From contig NZ_CP120677.1 in NCBI RefSeq assembly GCF_029537395.1, forward strand, positions 1,984,001-2,048,000: a DNA stretch of 64,000 nucleotides, given 5' to 3'. The notes beneath the pieces were generated by a model. It was not told the origin of the DNA, searched no databases, and saw only the letters and a list, made by a program, of their open reading frames with translations. Below are positions 7,646 to 16,623 of the stretch, in pieces; positions within the stretch are counted from its first letter, which is position 1, and every line of letters begins with the position of its first letter. Made by a program: the position numbers and the translations under genes. Source of the DNA: Tissierella sp. Yu-01. Lineage in GTDB: Bacteria; Bacillota; Clostridia; Tissierellales; Tissierellaceae.

Positions 7646-9034
7646 TTATGCCAGATGTCCTGATATCTTTTCCTTTTCAAGCTGTTGTTTTTTCACTGCT
7701 ATATTCAATTCAATACCTTCATTTCTAATTAGCATAAAGGATGCTAAGCTAGCTAAAATATCTGATATTGGGTATGAAAGCCATACACCCATAGCCCCAA
7801 GGTTAAATCCCTTAACCATTATTATAGATATTGGAATCATTATAATTATTTGTCTTAATATAGAAACCATTATTGAAGTCTTGGCTTTACCTAAAGCTTG
7901 GAAGTAATAAATTGAAACATAATACATGCTTATTACTGGAAATACAGCTATCATAATTCTAAAGGCCTTAACTGATTCCTGTATAACTGCTGCATCTGTA
8001 ACAAATATACTTATTAATTGAGGTGCAAAAATCATCATTGGTACCCAAATTAATATTGCCGCCATGAATGCAAACTTCGTTGTTTCATGCATTACACCCT
8101 TTAATCTTCTATAGTTTTTTGCCCCCATATTGTATGCTGCAATTGGCTGCATTGCTGCTGCAATACCAAGCATACTTATGAATAAGAACATATAAACCTT
8201 TGATATTACACCAAGCACTACTATTCCCGAATCTCCTACAGTTGAAGCTAATAGGTTATTTAATACCGCCATCAATATACCATCTTCGGCTTCTATTACA
8301 AAAGCTGAAATACCAACCAATATAATAGATGTAGCTACTTTCTTATCTATTTCAAATCCTAATTTAATATTATAATGTTTTTGTATCTTTCTATAGTGAT
8401 AATATGCAAATATAAATCCTGCTATCTGTGAAAGTGTAGTAGCTATTGCAGCACCCATAACTCCCATTCCCAGTTTTGTTACTAAAATATAATCAACTAT
8501 TATATTAAGTACAGCACCAATACTGGTACTTAAAATTGATAATTTACCTTTACCTACAGCAATCATAATATTAGAAATAAATATTGTCATACTTACAAAC
8601 ATACTACCGAATATTATTACAAATAAGTATTCCTTAGCTAAAGGTAAAATAGTTTTACTTGCACCGAGCATCATCAGTATGTTATTTCCAAATATTAGAA
8701 CTATTAAAGTTAATGCAATCATTATTGAATAAGATAAAGAAAAACCATTTCTTAAAACCTTTTTCGCACCTTCTATATCATTTCTACCATTACTTCTTGA
8801 AAAAGCTGTTGAGGTACCTACAGCAATCATTGTTCCTAATGCAACTATTATTCTTTGAATAGGAAATACTAATACCAAGGCTGCAATTCCACTAGCACCA
8901 ACTTCTCTTCCTATAAAAATAGTATCTACCATATTATATAATTCTGATATTAGATAGGATAGAATAATTGGTATTGAAAATCTTAATAGCAGCTTTCCTA
9001 CTTTCTCTTCTCCAAATAATTTATTGTTACTCAT
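7646..9034 (-). CDS. MATE-family multidrug/cation efflux transporter
   Basis: A 462-residue, 12-helix membrane exporter of the MATE/NorM superfamily. The N-terminal repeat has PIILSYLISELYNMVDTIFIGREVG and the later QPIAAYNMGAKNYRR motif, both typical of the DinF/NorM-like subgroup. These pumps exchange Na+ or H+ for cationic drugs or metabolites. Translation starts at 9034 behind TGGAGG. It is monocistronic, flanked by its own terminator and by the AraC regulator upstream in the same direction. Substrate is not predictable. Confidence 0.88.
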   Translation of the reverse strand: MSNNKLFGEEKVGKLLLRFSIPIILSYLISELYNMVDTIFIGREVGASGIAALVLVFPIQRIIVALGTMIAVGTSTAFSRSNGRNDIEGAKKVLRNGFSLSYSIMIALTLIVLIFGNNILMMLGASKTILPLAKEYLFVIIFGSMFVSMTIFISNIMIAVGKGKLSILSTSIGAVLNIIVDYILVTKLGMGVMGAAIATTLSQIAGFIFAYYHYRKIQKHYNIKLGFEIDKKVATSIILVGISAFVIEAEDGILMAVLNNLLASTVGDSGIVVLGVISKVYMFLFISMLGIAAAMQPIAAYNMGAKNYRRLKGVMHETTKFAFMAAILIWVPMMIFAPQLISIFVTDAAVIQESVKAFRIMIAVFPVISMYYVSIYYFQALGKAKTSIMVSILRQIIIMIPISIIMVKGFNLGAMGVWLSYPISDILASLASFMLIRNEGIELNIAVKKQQLEKEKISGHLA

Positions 9035-9118
9035 AATAAAACCTCCATTTGATATTCTAATCTTATCATCATAGAAGTTTTATTTCATTCACTTGGTTAT
9101 TCACTTTAAGGTACCTTT

Positions 9119-9159
9119 TAAGGTTTAACAAAAAATGTTAAATTTTGAGAAACCTTAAT
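9119..9159 (-). terminator. Possible terminator after the AraC-GH39 gene
   Basis: Nine-base arms TTAAGGTTT and AAACCTTAA enclose a second small hairpin (TTTAAC/GTTAAA). It lies 18-58 bp downstream of the AraC-GH39 stop codon. There is no clear T-run, so the assignment is weak. Confidence 0.35.
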
Positions 9160-9176
9160 ATTATCCATCATTATTA

Positions 9177-11150
9177 TTAATTTAGTACACTATTTAAGGT
9201 TAATAACACTACTCCATTAGGCTTTATTGTAACTACTATATTAAATACCGTTGACTTTTTCCCATAATAGAAGGATACATTAGGCTGTACATATTCATCC
9301 AACAATTCCCAGTGAGCATTATCTATTCTTTCAGGAGAACCTAAGAATACCCACTTATCATATATGGATCCATGGCTTTTATTAAAATCATATTTTGTAA
9401 TTTGAAAATCCCCATCCATATTATATATATTTAGGGATATCTTTCTGGATTTAAGTTTTTCTTGTGATTTCTCCCCATATATAATATCCTCAGTGACTTC
9501 AACTGGATTAAATAGCAGTATCTGATAACCCTCTTCAGATTTAGTTACCACGTATCCTTCTCCTCTATAAATAATTTCATCACCTAAGAGGGATAAAAAT
9601 TTAAATCCATAGAATGATGGCTTATTCAAATAGTTGGAGGTAAATAGTCCATTACCACCAAAAAAAGTGTCATTTGAAAGATAAGTTTCCTTAGTAATTT
9701 CATCTATCATATTTGGAACAATTCGCTTATTTTCATGTGTATAACTATATAGAATAAACGGCACCATGTCCATTGTGTCGTAGAGAGGAGATATTTCTTC
9801 TCTAAGAAAATAAGGATTTAGACTATTAATATCAAAGTTCAACCAATCTTCTACATCTGTATCATATATATTACTGAAGTACTGGATAAAATCCTTAAGA
9901 ATATGCTCTTCTACTCCCTTAGTGTTTATTATAGGGTAAAGTTTCATCCTCTTTATAAAGTCCAATATATTTTCTACTCTAGTCCAATTGATAAACCTAT
10001 GATTTTTTCCTCTATATATATCCATATCATCAGAGAATAGTCTATTGATTATACAATATCTGAACCCAATCTGACCTTGGATTTCCTTTAATATCCTCAT
10101 GTTCTCTTCTTCTAACAATAAAGATATATCCCCTAGGTTTATAAGACTTGGCTTTTGATATATATCTACTACTTCATTGTTTAAATCTATATCAAGCTTT
10201 ACTATCCTATTATCATAATTATATCTTTCATAGTCTTCAATATATTGTCCTATATAAGGTATAGCATCGATTAAATCCAGATACTTAATCTTTTTCATCT
10301 TTTCTAGCTGCTCTACGCTGACCTTATACTTCTTTCTATATTGCATAGGAGTCATATTATAGTGAAGTTTAAAATGCTTATTGTAATATCTTACATGAGA
10401 AAATCCAACTTCTACTGATATCTCACTGATATTCAAATCAGTATCCAACAACAACTTTGTGGATTCTTCCACTCTAACTTGGTTTAAGTACTCATTGAAA
10501 CTATGTCCAAATACTTCTTTTAACTTATAGGACAAATACTGAGTAGTTAAAAACTCCTTTTCAGCTATTTGCTGAAGACTTACTTTATCCATATAATTAT
10601 TGCTTATATATTTTACAATACGATGATATCTGTCTAGCTGATATTCGTCTTCCTTCAAACTTTCCTCCTCATATATGAGATAATGAAAGTTATTTAAAAG
10701 ATGATACATCATCTCCAATAAGTTCTCCTCTATGGAATCTTCATAATCATCTAGTTTAGACATTGCCTCATATACAAGAATTGAAATAAATCTTCGTAAA
10801 ATATAATAATCTTCATTTTCCTGTGCATTATCATCTGATGAATTAGTATAATAGAAGGTATCCTTTGCATCATCATAGTACTTTTCAAAAAAATTAGGAT
10901 CTATATCAAGAATGAGCACCAAATTGTCAGGATCCTTAGATTCAAGTCTAAATACTTCATTTGGATTAATTATTTCGATCTCTCTTTCTACTAGGGTGTA
11001 TGTTTCCGTTTCCACACCGATGGTTATACTACCCTTTAGAACAAATAAAATCTCAATTGAATCCTGCCAGTGAAATGGATATTCCGTTATGTTGGCAAGT
11101 TGTATATTTATTGGCAAATCTTTTAAATATTCTACATACTCTTTTCTCAT
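9177..11150 (-). CDS. AraC-family regulator fused to a GH39-like domain
   Basis: A 657-residue protein. An N-terminal cupin-like sensor (about residues 15-75, with EYPFHWQDSIEILFVLKG) is followed by an AraC helix-turn-helix pair (about 175-275, with VSLQQIAEKEFLTTQYLSY and ISEISVEVGFSHVRYYNKHF). The remaining ~350 residues resemble GH39 beta-xylosidase domains, including GFRYCIINRLFSDDMDIY and GGNGLFTSNYLNKPSFYGFKFL. Such fusions usually govern sugar utilisation, with the glycosidase fold probably acting as a ligand sensor. The start at 11150 follows GTGAGGAAT; 20 upstream codons lack such a site. No sugar genes lie nearby, so the target is unknown. Confidence 0.8.
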   Translation of the reverse strand: MRKEYVEYLKDLPINIQLANITEYPFHWQDSIEILFVLKGSITIGVETETYTLVEREIEIINPNEVFRLESKDPDNLVLILDIDPNFFEKYYDDAKDTFYYTNSSDDNAQENEDYYILRRFISILVYEAMSKLDDYEDSIEENLLEMMYHLLNNFHYLIYEEESLKEDEYQLDRYHRIVKYISNNYMDKVSLQQIAEKEFLTTQYLSYKLKEVFGHSFNEYLNQVRVEESTKLLLDTDLNISEISVEVGFSHVRYYNKHFKLHYNMTPMQYRKKYKVSVEQLEKMKKIKYLDLIDAIPYIGQYIEDYERYNYDNRIVKLDIDLNNEVVDIYQKPSLINLGDISLLLEEENMRILKEIQGQIGFRYCIINRLFSDDMDIYRGKNHRFINWTRVENILDFIKRMKLYPIINTKGVEEHILKDFIQYFSNIYDTDVEDWLNFDINSLNPYFLREEISPLYDTMDMVPFILYSYTHENKRIVPNMIDEITKETYLSNDTFFGGNGLFTSNYLNKPSFYGFKFLSLLGDEIIYRGEGYVVTKSEEGYQILLFNPVEVTEDIIYGEKSQEKLKSRKISLNIYNMDGDFQITKYDFNKSHGSIYDKWVFLGSPERIDNAHWELLDEYVQPNVSFYYGKKSTVFNIVVTIKPNGVVLLTLNSVLN

Positions 11151-11291
11151 ATTATTCCTCACTTTTAACTCAATTTGAGATATAATTAATTTAACATTAT
11201 TTATACCCATTTTATCCTAAATAACTATGCATGACAAATGTTGAATTGGGGTAAATATGTAATACACACTAAAGAAAAGGAGGTTGTTTTG

Positions 11292-11972
11292 ATGGAAAAA
11301 GAAAAATACATGCCTGAGGTAAGATCAACTCTTAGATCAAGAACCATAGAAGTCCCTAAAGCAATATACAAAGCTAGTGGTATTAAGATTTTAGGTACGA
11401 GAATAAAATCACTTTTGTTTTCAACAGACGTAGCAATAATTAAAAACAATAATGCTAGTTCAATAATAGCAGTTTATCCATTTACACCACAGCTATCAAT
11501 TATCCAATCAATCTTAGAGGTTGCCCCAGTACCTGTTTTTGTAGGAGTTGGTGGCGGTTTAACTACTGGAACAAGATCTATTGCTATTGCCCTACAGGCT
11601 GAATTAATGGGTGCCTATGGTGTAGTAGTCAATGCCCCGACAAAAAACGAAGTAATAGAAGAAATGTATAAAACCATAGATATACCAATAATATCTACTA
11701 TCGCTTCTATTAATGACGATTACAAAGGAAAACTAAAGGCTGGAGTCAGTGTTTTAAACATCTCTGGTGGTGCTAATACGGCAAAAATAGTTAAGCAGAT
11801 TAGAGATGAATACGGTAAGGAACTTCCTATAATAGCCACTGGTGGCCCGACGGAAGATACAATCCTTGAGACAATTGATGCAGGTGCAAATGCCATTACT
11901 TATACTCCTCCTACTTCAGGTGATATATTCGCAGGGATTATGGAAAAGTACAGAAAGGATCTTCCATATTAA
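11292..11972 (+). CDS. TIM-barrel-like protein of unknown function
   Basis: A 226-residue protein that looks like a small phosphate-binding beta/alpha barrel. Glycine-rich loops occur at FVGVGGGLTTGTRS, LNISGGANTAK and IIATGGPTEDTI, in the places where such barrels bind phosphate, and the C terminus ITYTPPTSGDIF is well ordered. I do not recognise a characterised family with certainty; ThiG- or epimerase-like barrels are the nearest in appearance. The start at 11292 follows AAAAGGAGG. It sits 110 bp upstream of the cysteine desulfurase-like gene in the same direction. A small AGAGGTG hairpin at 12044-12059 lies in the gap. Confidence 0.55.
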   Translation: MEKEKYMPEVRSTLRSRTIEVPKAIYKASGIKILGTRIKSLLFSTDVAIIKNNNASSIIAVYPFTPQLSIIQSILEVAPVPVFVGVGGGLTTGTRSIAIALQAELMGAYGVVVNAPTKNEVIEEMYKTIDIPIISTIASINDDYKGKLKAGVSVLNISGGANTAKIVKQIRDEYGKELPIIATGGPTEDTILETIDAGANAITYTPPTSGDIFAGIMEKYRKDLPY

Positions 11973-12081
11973 ACAATAAAAATTTATTTAGCATAAAACT
12001 ATAGCACTCACCAAAATAACTAATATTAATAAACTAATATAAATGAGGTAAAGCACCTCTAATTAAAATAAGGGTGATGCT

Positions 12082-13395
12082 ATGTTTAAGGATTTTATAG
12101 TTGGTTCAGATAGTATTGTTACTTTGGCAAATGGCAATGATGTGCATTATATTAATTTTGACAATGCAGCTACTACCCCTCCATTTAAGTCAGTTATCCA
12201 AGAAATTGTGGATTTTGCTCCAAATTATTCATCAGTTCATAGAGGCTCCGGGTATAAATCCATTCTTTCTTCTAAAGTATATGACGATAGTCGGTGTGTA
12301 GTACTGGATTTTGTCAACGGAAATAAAGATTATCATACAGTTATCTTTCTCAATAATACTACTGATTGCATCAATAAATTGTCCTATAGATTACAAAATA
12401 CCTTAAAGGATAAGATTGTTTTATCTACATATATGGAGCATCATTCAAATATGCTGCCATGGAGAAATAAGTATAATATAGATTTTATTGATGTAGATCA
12501 ATTCGGAAGGCTTAATTTAGATGATCTTGAAGAAAAGTTAAGAGAATATAATGGTAGAGTTGGATTAGTATGTGTTACAGCTGCCTCTAATGTAACGGGA
12601 TATATTAATCCTATCCATGAAATAGCTAAACTAGCACATAAATATGGAGCAAAGATATTGGTGGATGGAGCCCAGGCAATTGCACATATTCCTTTAAATA
12701 TGAAGCCTGTTGAATCACCTGAACATATAGACTATCTTACATTTTCAGCTCATAAAATGTATGCACCTTTTGGCATTGGCGCTCTAATTGCACCGAAAGA
12801 CACCTTCATTGAAGGATGTTCTGAATGTGTTGGGGGAGGTACTGTAAAATTTGTATCTATCGATGATGTAATCTGGGCAGATCCACCTGATAAGGAAGAA
12901 GCCGGAACCCCTAACTTGATGGGAGTTGTAGCATTGACAGAGAGCATTAAAACTCTTAAATCCATAGGAATGGATAAAATAGACCAATATGAAAGAAGTT
13001 TAACAGCATATGCTCTTGATAAAATGAGAAAAATTCCTGATTTAATTATCTATGATGACTTCGATGTAAAAAGAAAGGTTTCTATTATTTCCTTCAACAT
13101 GAGAGGATTACATCATACACAACTAGCAGAGATACTTGGAAATGAAGGTGGAATTGCAGTAAGAAATGGTTGTTTCTGCGCACAACCATATATACAAAAA
13201 ATTTTAAATATAAAGCGACATGAAATAAATACTTATAGAAATTGTCCAATATATCGGCAACCAGGTATGGTTAGAATCAGCATGGCTTTATACAACGATT
13301 ATAATGAAATTGATTTACTAGTATATTTATTGAACAAGATAAGCAACAATATGGCTTATTACCAAAATAAGTATAGAAACCTTCCTCTAGAGTAA
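12082..13395 (+). CDS. Cysteine desulfurase-like class V aminotransferase
   Basis: A 437-residue PLP enzyme of the SufS/NifS group. Visible features are NFDNAATTPP at the N terminus, His120/His121 in STYMEHHSN, Asp195 and Gln198 in VDGAQAI, the PLP-lysine Lys225 in FSAHKMYAPFG, and RNGCFCAQPY with Cys366 at the usual catalytic cysteine position. It is somewhat longer than SufS. The next gene encodes a DsrE-type sulfur carrier, which supports a role in mobilising sulfur from cysteine, but acting on another substrate cannot be excluded. The ribosome binding site is AGGGTGA. Its 3' end forms the first arm of the hairpin at 13379-13418. Confidence 0.82.
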   Translation: MFKDFIVGSDSIVTLANGNDVHYINFDNAATTPPFKSVIQEIVDFAPNYSSVHRGSGYKSILSSKVYDDSRCVVLDFVNGNKDYHTVIFLNNTTDCINKLSYRLQNTLKDKIVLSTYMEHHSNMLPWRNKYNIDFIDVDQFGRLNLDDLEEKLREYNGRVGLVCVTAASNVTGYINPIHEIAKLAHKYGAKILVDGAQAIAHIPLNMKPVESPEHIDYLTFSAHKMYAPFGIGALIAPKDTFIEGCSECVGGGTVKFVSIDDVIWADPPDKEEAGTPNLMGVVALTESIKTLKSIGMDKIDQYERSLTAYALDKMRKIPDLIIYDDFDVKRKVSIISFNMRGLHHTQLAEILGNEGGIAVRNGCFCAQPYIQKILNIKRHEINTYRNCPIYRQPGMVRISMALYNDYNEIDLLVYLLNKISNNMAYYQNKYRNLPLE

Positions 13396-13418
13396 ACCTA
13401 TCTAGAGGAGGTTTTTTT
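13379..13418 (+). terminator. Terminator-like hairpin that contains the dsrE ribosome binding site
   Basis: The last codons of the desulfurase-like gene (AACCTTCCTCTAGA) pair with TCTAGAGGAGGTT, giving a strong stem with one bulge, followed by seven Ts. The GAGGAGG in the distal arm (13405-13411) is the ribosome binding site for the ATG at 13419, and the T-run is the spacer. The same element can therefore stop transcription or hide the start of the downstream gene. Confidence 0.75.
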
Positions 13419-13895
13419 ATGGGAAAGAAAATGAGTCTACTTATATTTAGTGGCGAATACGACAAGGCACTAGCCGCACTTATATTAGCAAATACAGCCT
13501 TGGAAATAAACGTAGAGGTTACAATGTTCTTCGCATTTTGGGGTTTAACCTTAGTAAGAGACCCTAATGGGGTATCTGATGAGGAAAAGTCAGCTTATGA
13601 AAAGATGTTTGCTAATATGACACCTAGAGGCATAGAGAATTTACCCCTATCTAAAATGAATTTTGCAGGAATAGGTAAAAAAATGCTTGAAGGTATGATG
13701 GAAGATAGCGATACACCACCAATTGAAGCATTTCTAAAAGGAGCTATTAATAAAGGTGTTAAATTAAGAGCATGCAAACTATCCTGTGATGTAATGGGAT
13801 TTAACGATAGTGAATTATTGCCAGAGGTGGAAATCATAACTGCAGAGGATTATATCAAGGATGCTTTAGAATCTGATATACAGCTATTTATTTAG
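13419..13895 (+). CDS. DsrE/DsrF-like sulfur relay family protein
   Basis: A 158-residue small alpha/beta protein of the DsrE/DsrF/peroxiredoxin-like family. The start MSLLIFSGEYDKALAALILAN and the region KLRACKLSCDVMGF near residues 118-131, with two cysteines able to carry persulfide, are typical of the group. Neighbouring placement after a cysteine desulfurase-like gene fits a sulfur-transfer partner. Its ribosome binding site lies inside a terminator-like hairpin, so expression may depend on translation of the upstream gene. The gene ends within a second hairpin. Confidence 0.78.
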   Translation: MGKKMSLLIFSGEYDKALAALILANTALEINVEVTMFFAFWGLTLVRDPNGVSDEEKSAYEKMFANMTPRGIENLPLSKMNFAGIGKKMLEGMMEDSDTPPIEAFLKGAINKGVKLRACKLSCDVMGFNDSELLPEVEIITAEDYIKDALESDIQLFI

Positions 13896-13909
13896 CTGTA
13901 TATCAGATT
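13870..13909. terminator. Bidirectional terminator with 17-bp perfect stem
   Basis: Arms AATCTGATATACAGCTA and its exact complement surround a TTTATT loop. The stops of the DsrE gene and of the convergent ABC permease gene both lie in the stem region. Confidence 0.85.
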
Positions 13910-14577
13910 TCTGTTTTATTGTATAGATAAATTGATGCTTTCATGGATAGCATATATATGATAAGTGATATGAGTAAAAACCCCAAGAATATTATACTTA
14001 TATTTTCATTCATTAGAACACCTTCTAATGCGCTACCTTCATAGTTGAACCCTAATGATAGTATACCTATAGGCCACATCAAGTAAACTATAACTGTACT
14101 GAACTTAGCCATCTCTTTCTTCTTATACAATATTAGATAATATAAAAATATTACTATTGCACCAGTTATCACACCTAATCCAATTGCAATAAAAATTAAA
14201 TTTAAACTTATATACCCAAATGGGACATAAGGTGTATTCCAGTTTCTTGAGAAAATAAAATATAGTACTTGAAAATAGTGAAATACACTAAAGAATAACA
14301 ATATTAAAATATATGTAACATACTTACCAGTAACAATACTTTTTCTATCTACTGGAAGACTAAGAATTAGTACATCTGCATTGTTCTTTATTTCATTTTC
14401 CATCATTCCTAAAAAAACAACAAAAGACAAGAACATTACATATACAGCAAATCTAATGTACATTGAGCTTATACTCTCTGAGAGGACTATTGAAAATCCG
14501 AGAAGTAGATTAAATACTGACCAGATTGCAATATACATTCTTGAAAGGATTAAATCTTTTTTAATTAAATTAATCAT
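13903..14577 (-). CDS. ABC-2 type permease of the YtrA-controlled transporter (second permease)
   Basis: A 224-residue membrane protein with about six helices and a charged N terminus (MINLIKKDLILSRMYI) shared with ABC-2 type permeases. It is the last gene of a unit of GntR regulator, ATPase and two permeases, and follows the other permease by 13 bp with a GGAGGGG ribosome binding site. Both permeases share the pattern DVLILSLPVDRKSIVTGKY / DILIRSLPVSSHDVVLGKY, so they are paralogues that probably form a heterodimer. The exported substrate is unknown; related YtrABCDEF-type systems respond to cell-envelope antibiotics. Confidence 0.8.
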   Translation of the reverse strand: MINLIKKDLILSRMYIAIWSVFNLLLGFSIVLSESISSMYIRFAVYVMFLSFVVFLGMMENEIKNNADVLILSLPVDRKSIVTGKYVTYILILLFFSVFHYFQVLYFIFSRNWNTPYVPFGYISLNLIFIAIGLGVITGAIVIFLYYLILYKKKEMAKFSTVIVYLMWPIGILSLGFNYEGSALEGVLMNENISIIFLGFLLISLIIYMLSMKASIYLYNKTEI

Positions 14578-14590
14578 TCCTACCCCTCCT

Positions 14591-15211
14591 CTACATTTGC
14601 CAATTCTTATAAGCGATGAAGGAAATAAATATAGAAACTATCGTCAAGGATAGAATAATTATACTAATTAGCGGACTGTTTATTGTATCAATAAATTTAC
14701 CAGACATATTCCCTCTTAAACTACTGTTCATAACACCAACAAAAACATAGTATAATATTCCATTAAAAAATAACCCAATCCCCGAATTCTTACCAAAGTA
14801 AAGCATTATTGGAATCCCAATACTATTTATTACTATTGTCATTAACAATGTGAACTTAAAGGAATCAAGACTTAAATAGGATGTATCCTTTATAATATTT
14901 AGCCCTGAAAGTATCTCAGCAGTCATATTAATTACCAGATAACATAAAAGAAATATTATAAGCATTAATCCATACTTACCCAATACTACATCGTGACTGC
15001 TTACAGGTAATGAGCGAATTAGTATATCTTCTTTATCATTTGGGTTAAAAAAACCTAGTGTAGTGGCATAAACGGAAAATATTATCCAGTTATAAATTCC
15101 AGAACTATCATCAGATGTCTTTATAAGAAAAATTGAAATCAATAAAAATAATACAAGTATCCATCTTCTATCAAATATTAACCTTAAATCTTTTTTAATT
15201 GTATTTACCAT
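14591..15211 (-). CDS. ABC-2 type permease of the YtrA-controlled transporter (first permease)
   Basis: A 206-residue six-helix membrane protein, paralogous to the following permease. The ATG at 15211 is preferred because GGGGGCGGGAGA lies immediately upstream; a longer in-frame start at 15262 would extend back into the ATPase gene without a ribosome binding site. It overlaps the ATPase gene end by 17 bp, implying translational coupling. The N terminus MVNTIKKDLRLIFDRRW is a cytosolic amphipathic segment typical of ABC-2 permeases. Confidence 0.8.
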   Translation of the reverse strand: MVNTIKKDLRLIFDRRWILVLFLLISIFLIKTSDDSSGIYNWIIFSVYATTLGFFNPNDKEDILIRSLPVSSHDVVLGKYGLMLIIFLLCYLVINMTAEILSGLNIIKDTSYLSLDSFKFTLLMTIVINSIGIPIMLYFGKNSGIGLFFNGILYYVFVGVMNSSLRGNMSGKFIDTINSPLISIIILSLTIVSIFISFIAYKNWQM

Positions 15212-16058
15212 TCTCCCGCCCCCTAGTATAGTACATAATATCCTCAAGACTAGGTCTTTCAATTAAAGGCTCAGTGAACTCTTCTCTTATCTCTTCAACT
15301 TTCTCAGTTAGTCCTTCAAATCCAACATTTGTTTCTCTTAGACCAAGGAAAGCCTCTCTTAGATTGTCATTAAGCTCCTTAACATCTCCTTTTACTATTG
15401 CATATTTATTCATTATCTCATCTTTGGAGCCTGAGAAAACAAGCCTTCCATCCTTAATATAGGTAATATAGTCTGCCACTTTTTCAAGATCAGTTGTAAT
15501 ATGGGATGAGAAGATAATAGACTTATTTTGGTCCTGAATTATCTCATATAGAATATCCAAAAATTCTCGTCTTATAACTGGGTCTAGGCCTGATGTTGGT
15601 TCATCCATAATTATTAGTTCAGCATTGTGACTCAAGGCCATGGCAACCGAAAACTTCATCTTCATCCCTTTTGACATCTTCTTTATTACATAATTACCTT
15701 TGAGTTCAAGTCTTTCAAGATAATGATAAAATTGGTCATCATCCCATTTAGAATAGAATGGAGCTATTATATTTTTCATAGTATCTATAGTTAAATTTTC
15801 ATAAAATACTGATTCATCATAGACAAAGCCTATACGATCCTTAATTTCCTTTTCATATTCAATGTGATCTTCACCAAATATTCTAATCTCTCCTGAGTCC
15901 TTCTTAATTAAATTCATAATTAATTTTATCAGTGTACTTTTCCCTGAACCAGTTGGTCCAATAAGTCCCATAATATATCCAGGTTTTAAGTTGAGAGAAA
16001 TATTATCCAACTTAAATCCCATAAAAAATTCTTTTGATAAATCTCTTACCTCAAGCAT
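15195..16058 (-). CDS. ABC transporter ATP-binding protein
   Basis: A 287-residue ATPase subunit. It has Walker A (GPTGSGKST, about residues 33-41), a signature degenerate from LSGGQ to MSKGMKMKFS, and Walker B with the catalytic glutamate (ELIIMDEPTSGLDP), followed by the switch histidine in IIFSSHITTDLE. The MSKGM signature is common among YtrB/BcrA-like exporters. The start at 16058 follows GAGGAGTAAT. It lies 2 bp after the GntR gene and overlaps the first permease gene. The C-terminal 60 residues form a regulatory extension seen in this subfamily. Confidence 0.88.
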   Translation of the reverse strand: MLEVRDLSKEFFMGFKLDNISLNLKPGYIMGLIGPTGSGKSTLIKLIMNLIKKDSGEIRIFGEDHIEYEKEIKDRIGFVYDESVFYENLTIDTMKNIIAPFYSKWDDDQFYHYLERLELKGNYVIKKMSKGMKMKFSVAMALSHNAELIIMDEPTSGLDPVIRREFLDILYEIIQDQNKSIIFSSHITTDLEKVADYITYIKDGRLVFSGSKDEIMNKYAIVKGDVKELNDNLREAFLGLRETNVGFEGLTEKVEEIREEFTEPLIERPSLEDIMYYTRGRENGKYN

Positions 16059-16059
16059 A

Positions 16060-16434
16060 TTACTCCTCCTCGAATAAGATTTTGAGCATTTGATTAATAT
16101 CTTCATAAGTAAAGCCCATTAACTTACTTTCATCTACTATTCCAATTAACTTTTCCTCAATAATTTTTAGTTTTTTTTCCTTAAATAGCTCTCTGTTTTG
16201 TATAGCTACATATGAACCCTTTCCGGGAATTGTATGAATAAAACCTTCCTTTTCCAATTCATCATATGCTCTTTTAGTAGTTATGACAGATATTTGTAAG
16301 TCCTTAGCAAGGCCACGAATTGACGGCAGTAATTCCCCTTCCTCAAGGTCACCTTTAATAATCTGAGCCTTAATTTGGTTTGATATTTGATTGTAAATTG
16401 GTTCGTTTGAAGCACTTGAAATTAGGACTCTCAT
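16060..16434 (-). CDS. YtrA-like GntR-family repressor
   Basis: A 124-residue regulator with an N-terminal GntR winged helix (PIYNQISNQIKAQIIKGDLEEGELLPSIRGLAKDLQIS...TTKRAYDELEKEGFI, about residues 12-75) and only a short C-terminal tail, as in the YtrA subfamily, which typically represses its own ABC-transporter operon. The first gene of a four-gene unit. A palindromic operator overlaps its promoter at 16455-16480, which supports autorepression. The start follows AGGAGATGAAATT. Confidence 0.87.
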   Translation of the reverse strand: MRVLISSASNEPIYNQISNQIKAQIIKGDLEEGELLPSIRGLAKDLQISVITTKRAYDELEKEGFIHTIPGKGSYVAIQNRELFKEKKLKIIEEKLIGIVDESKLMGFTYEDINQMLKILFEEE

Positions 16435-16454
16435 AATTTCATCTCCTATATCCG

Positions 16455-16501
16455 TATATACTGTTTATATACAGTATATAAATAATATATACAGTTGTCA
16501 A
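16455..16501 (-). promoter_or_regulatory. Promoter and YtrA-type operator of the ABC operon
   Basis: The minus strand has a perfect TTGACA -35 box (16501-16496), a 17-bp spacer and a TATACT -10 box (16478-16473). A perfect inverted repeat, TATATACTGT with its complement around TTATAT (16455-16480), covers the -10 box, and a further ATATATACAG half-site sits in the spacer. Repressor binding there would block polymerase. Confidence 0.8.
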
Positions 16502-16623
16502 CTTATTTAATAAATAAAACAAATTTATTCTTAAAATAACTTAATAAATATATAATGAGATTAGCACATTTAGATAAGGGTAATTTTTATAATAAGACAT
16601 AATATATACATATAAGATTTAAG

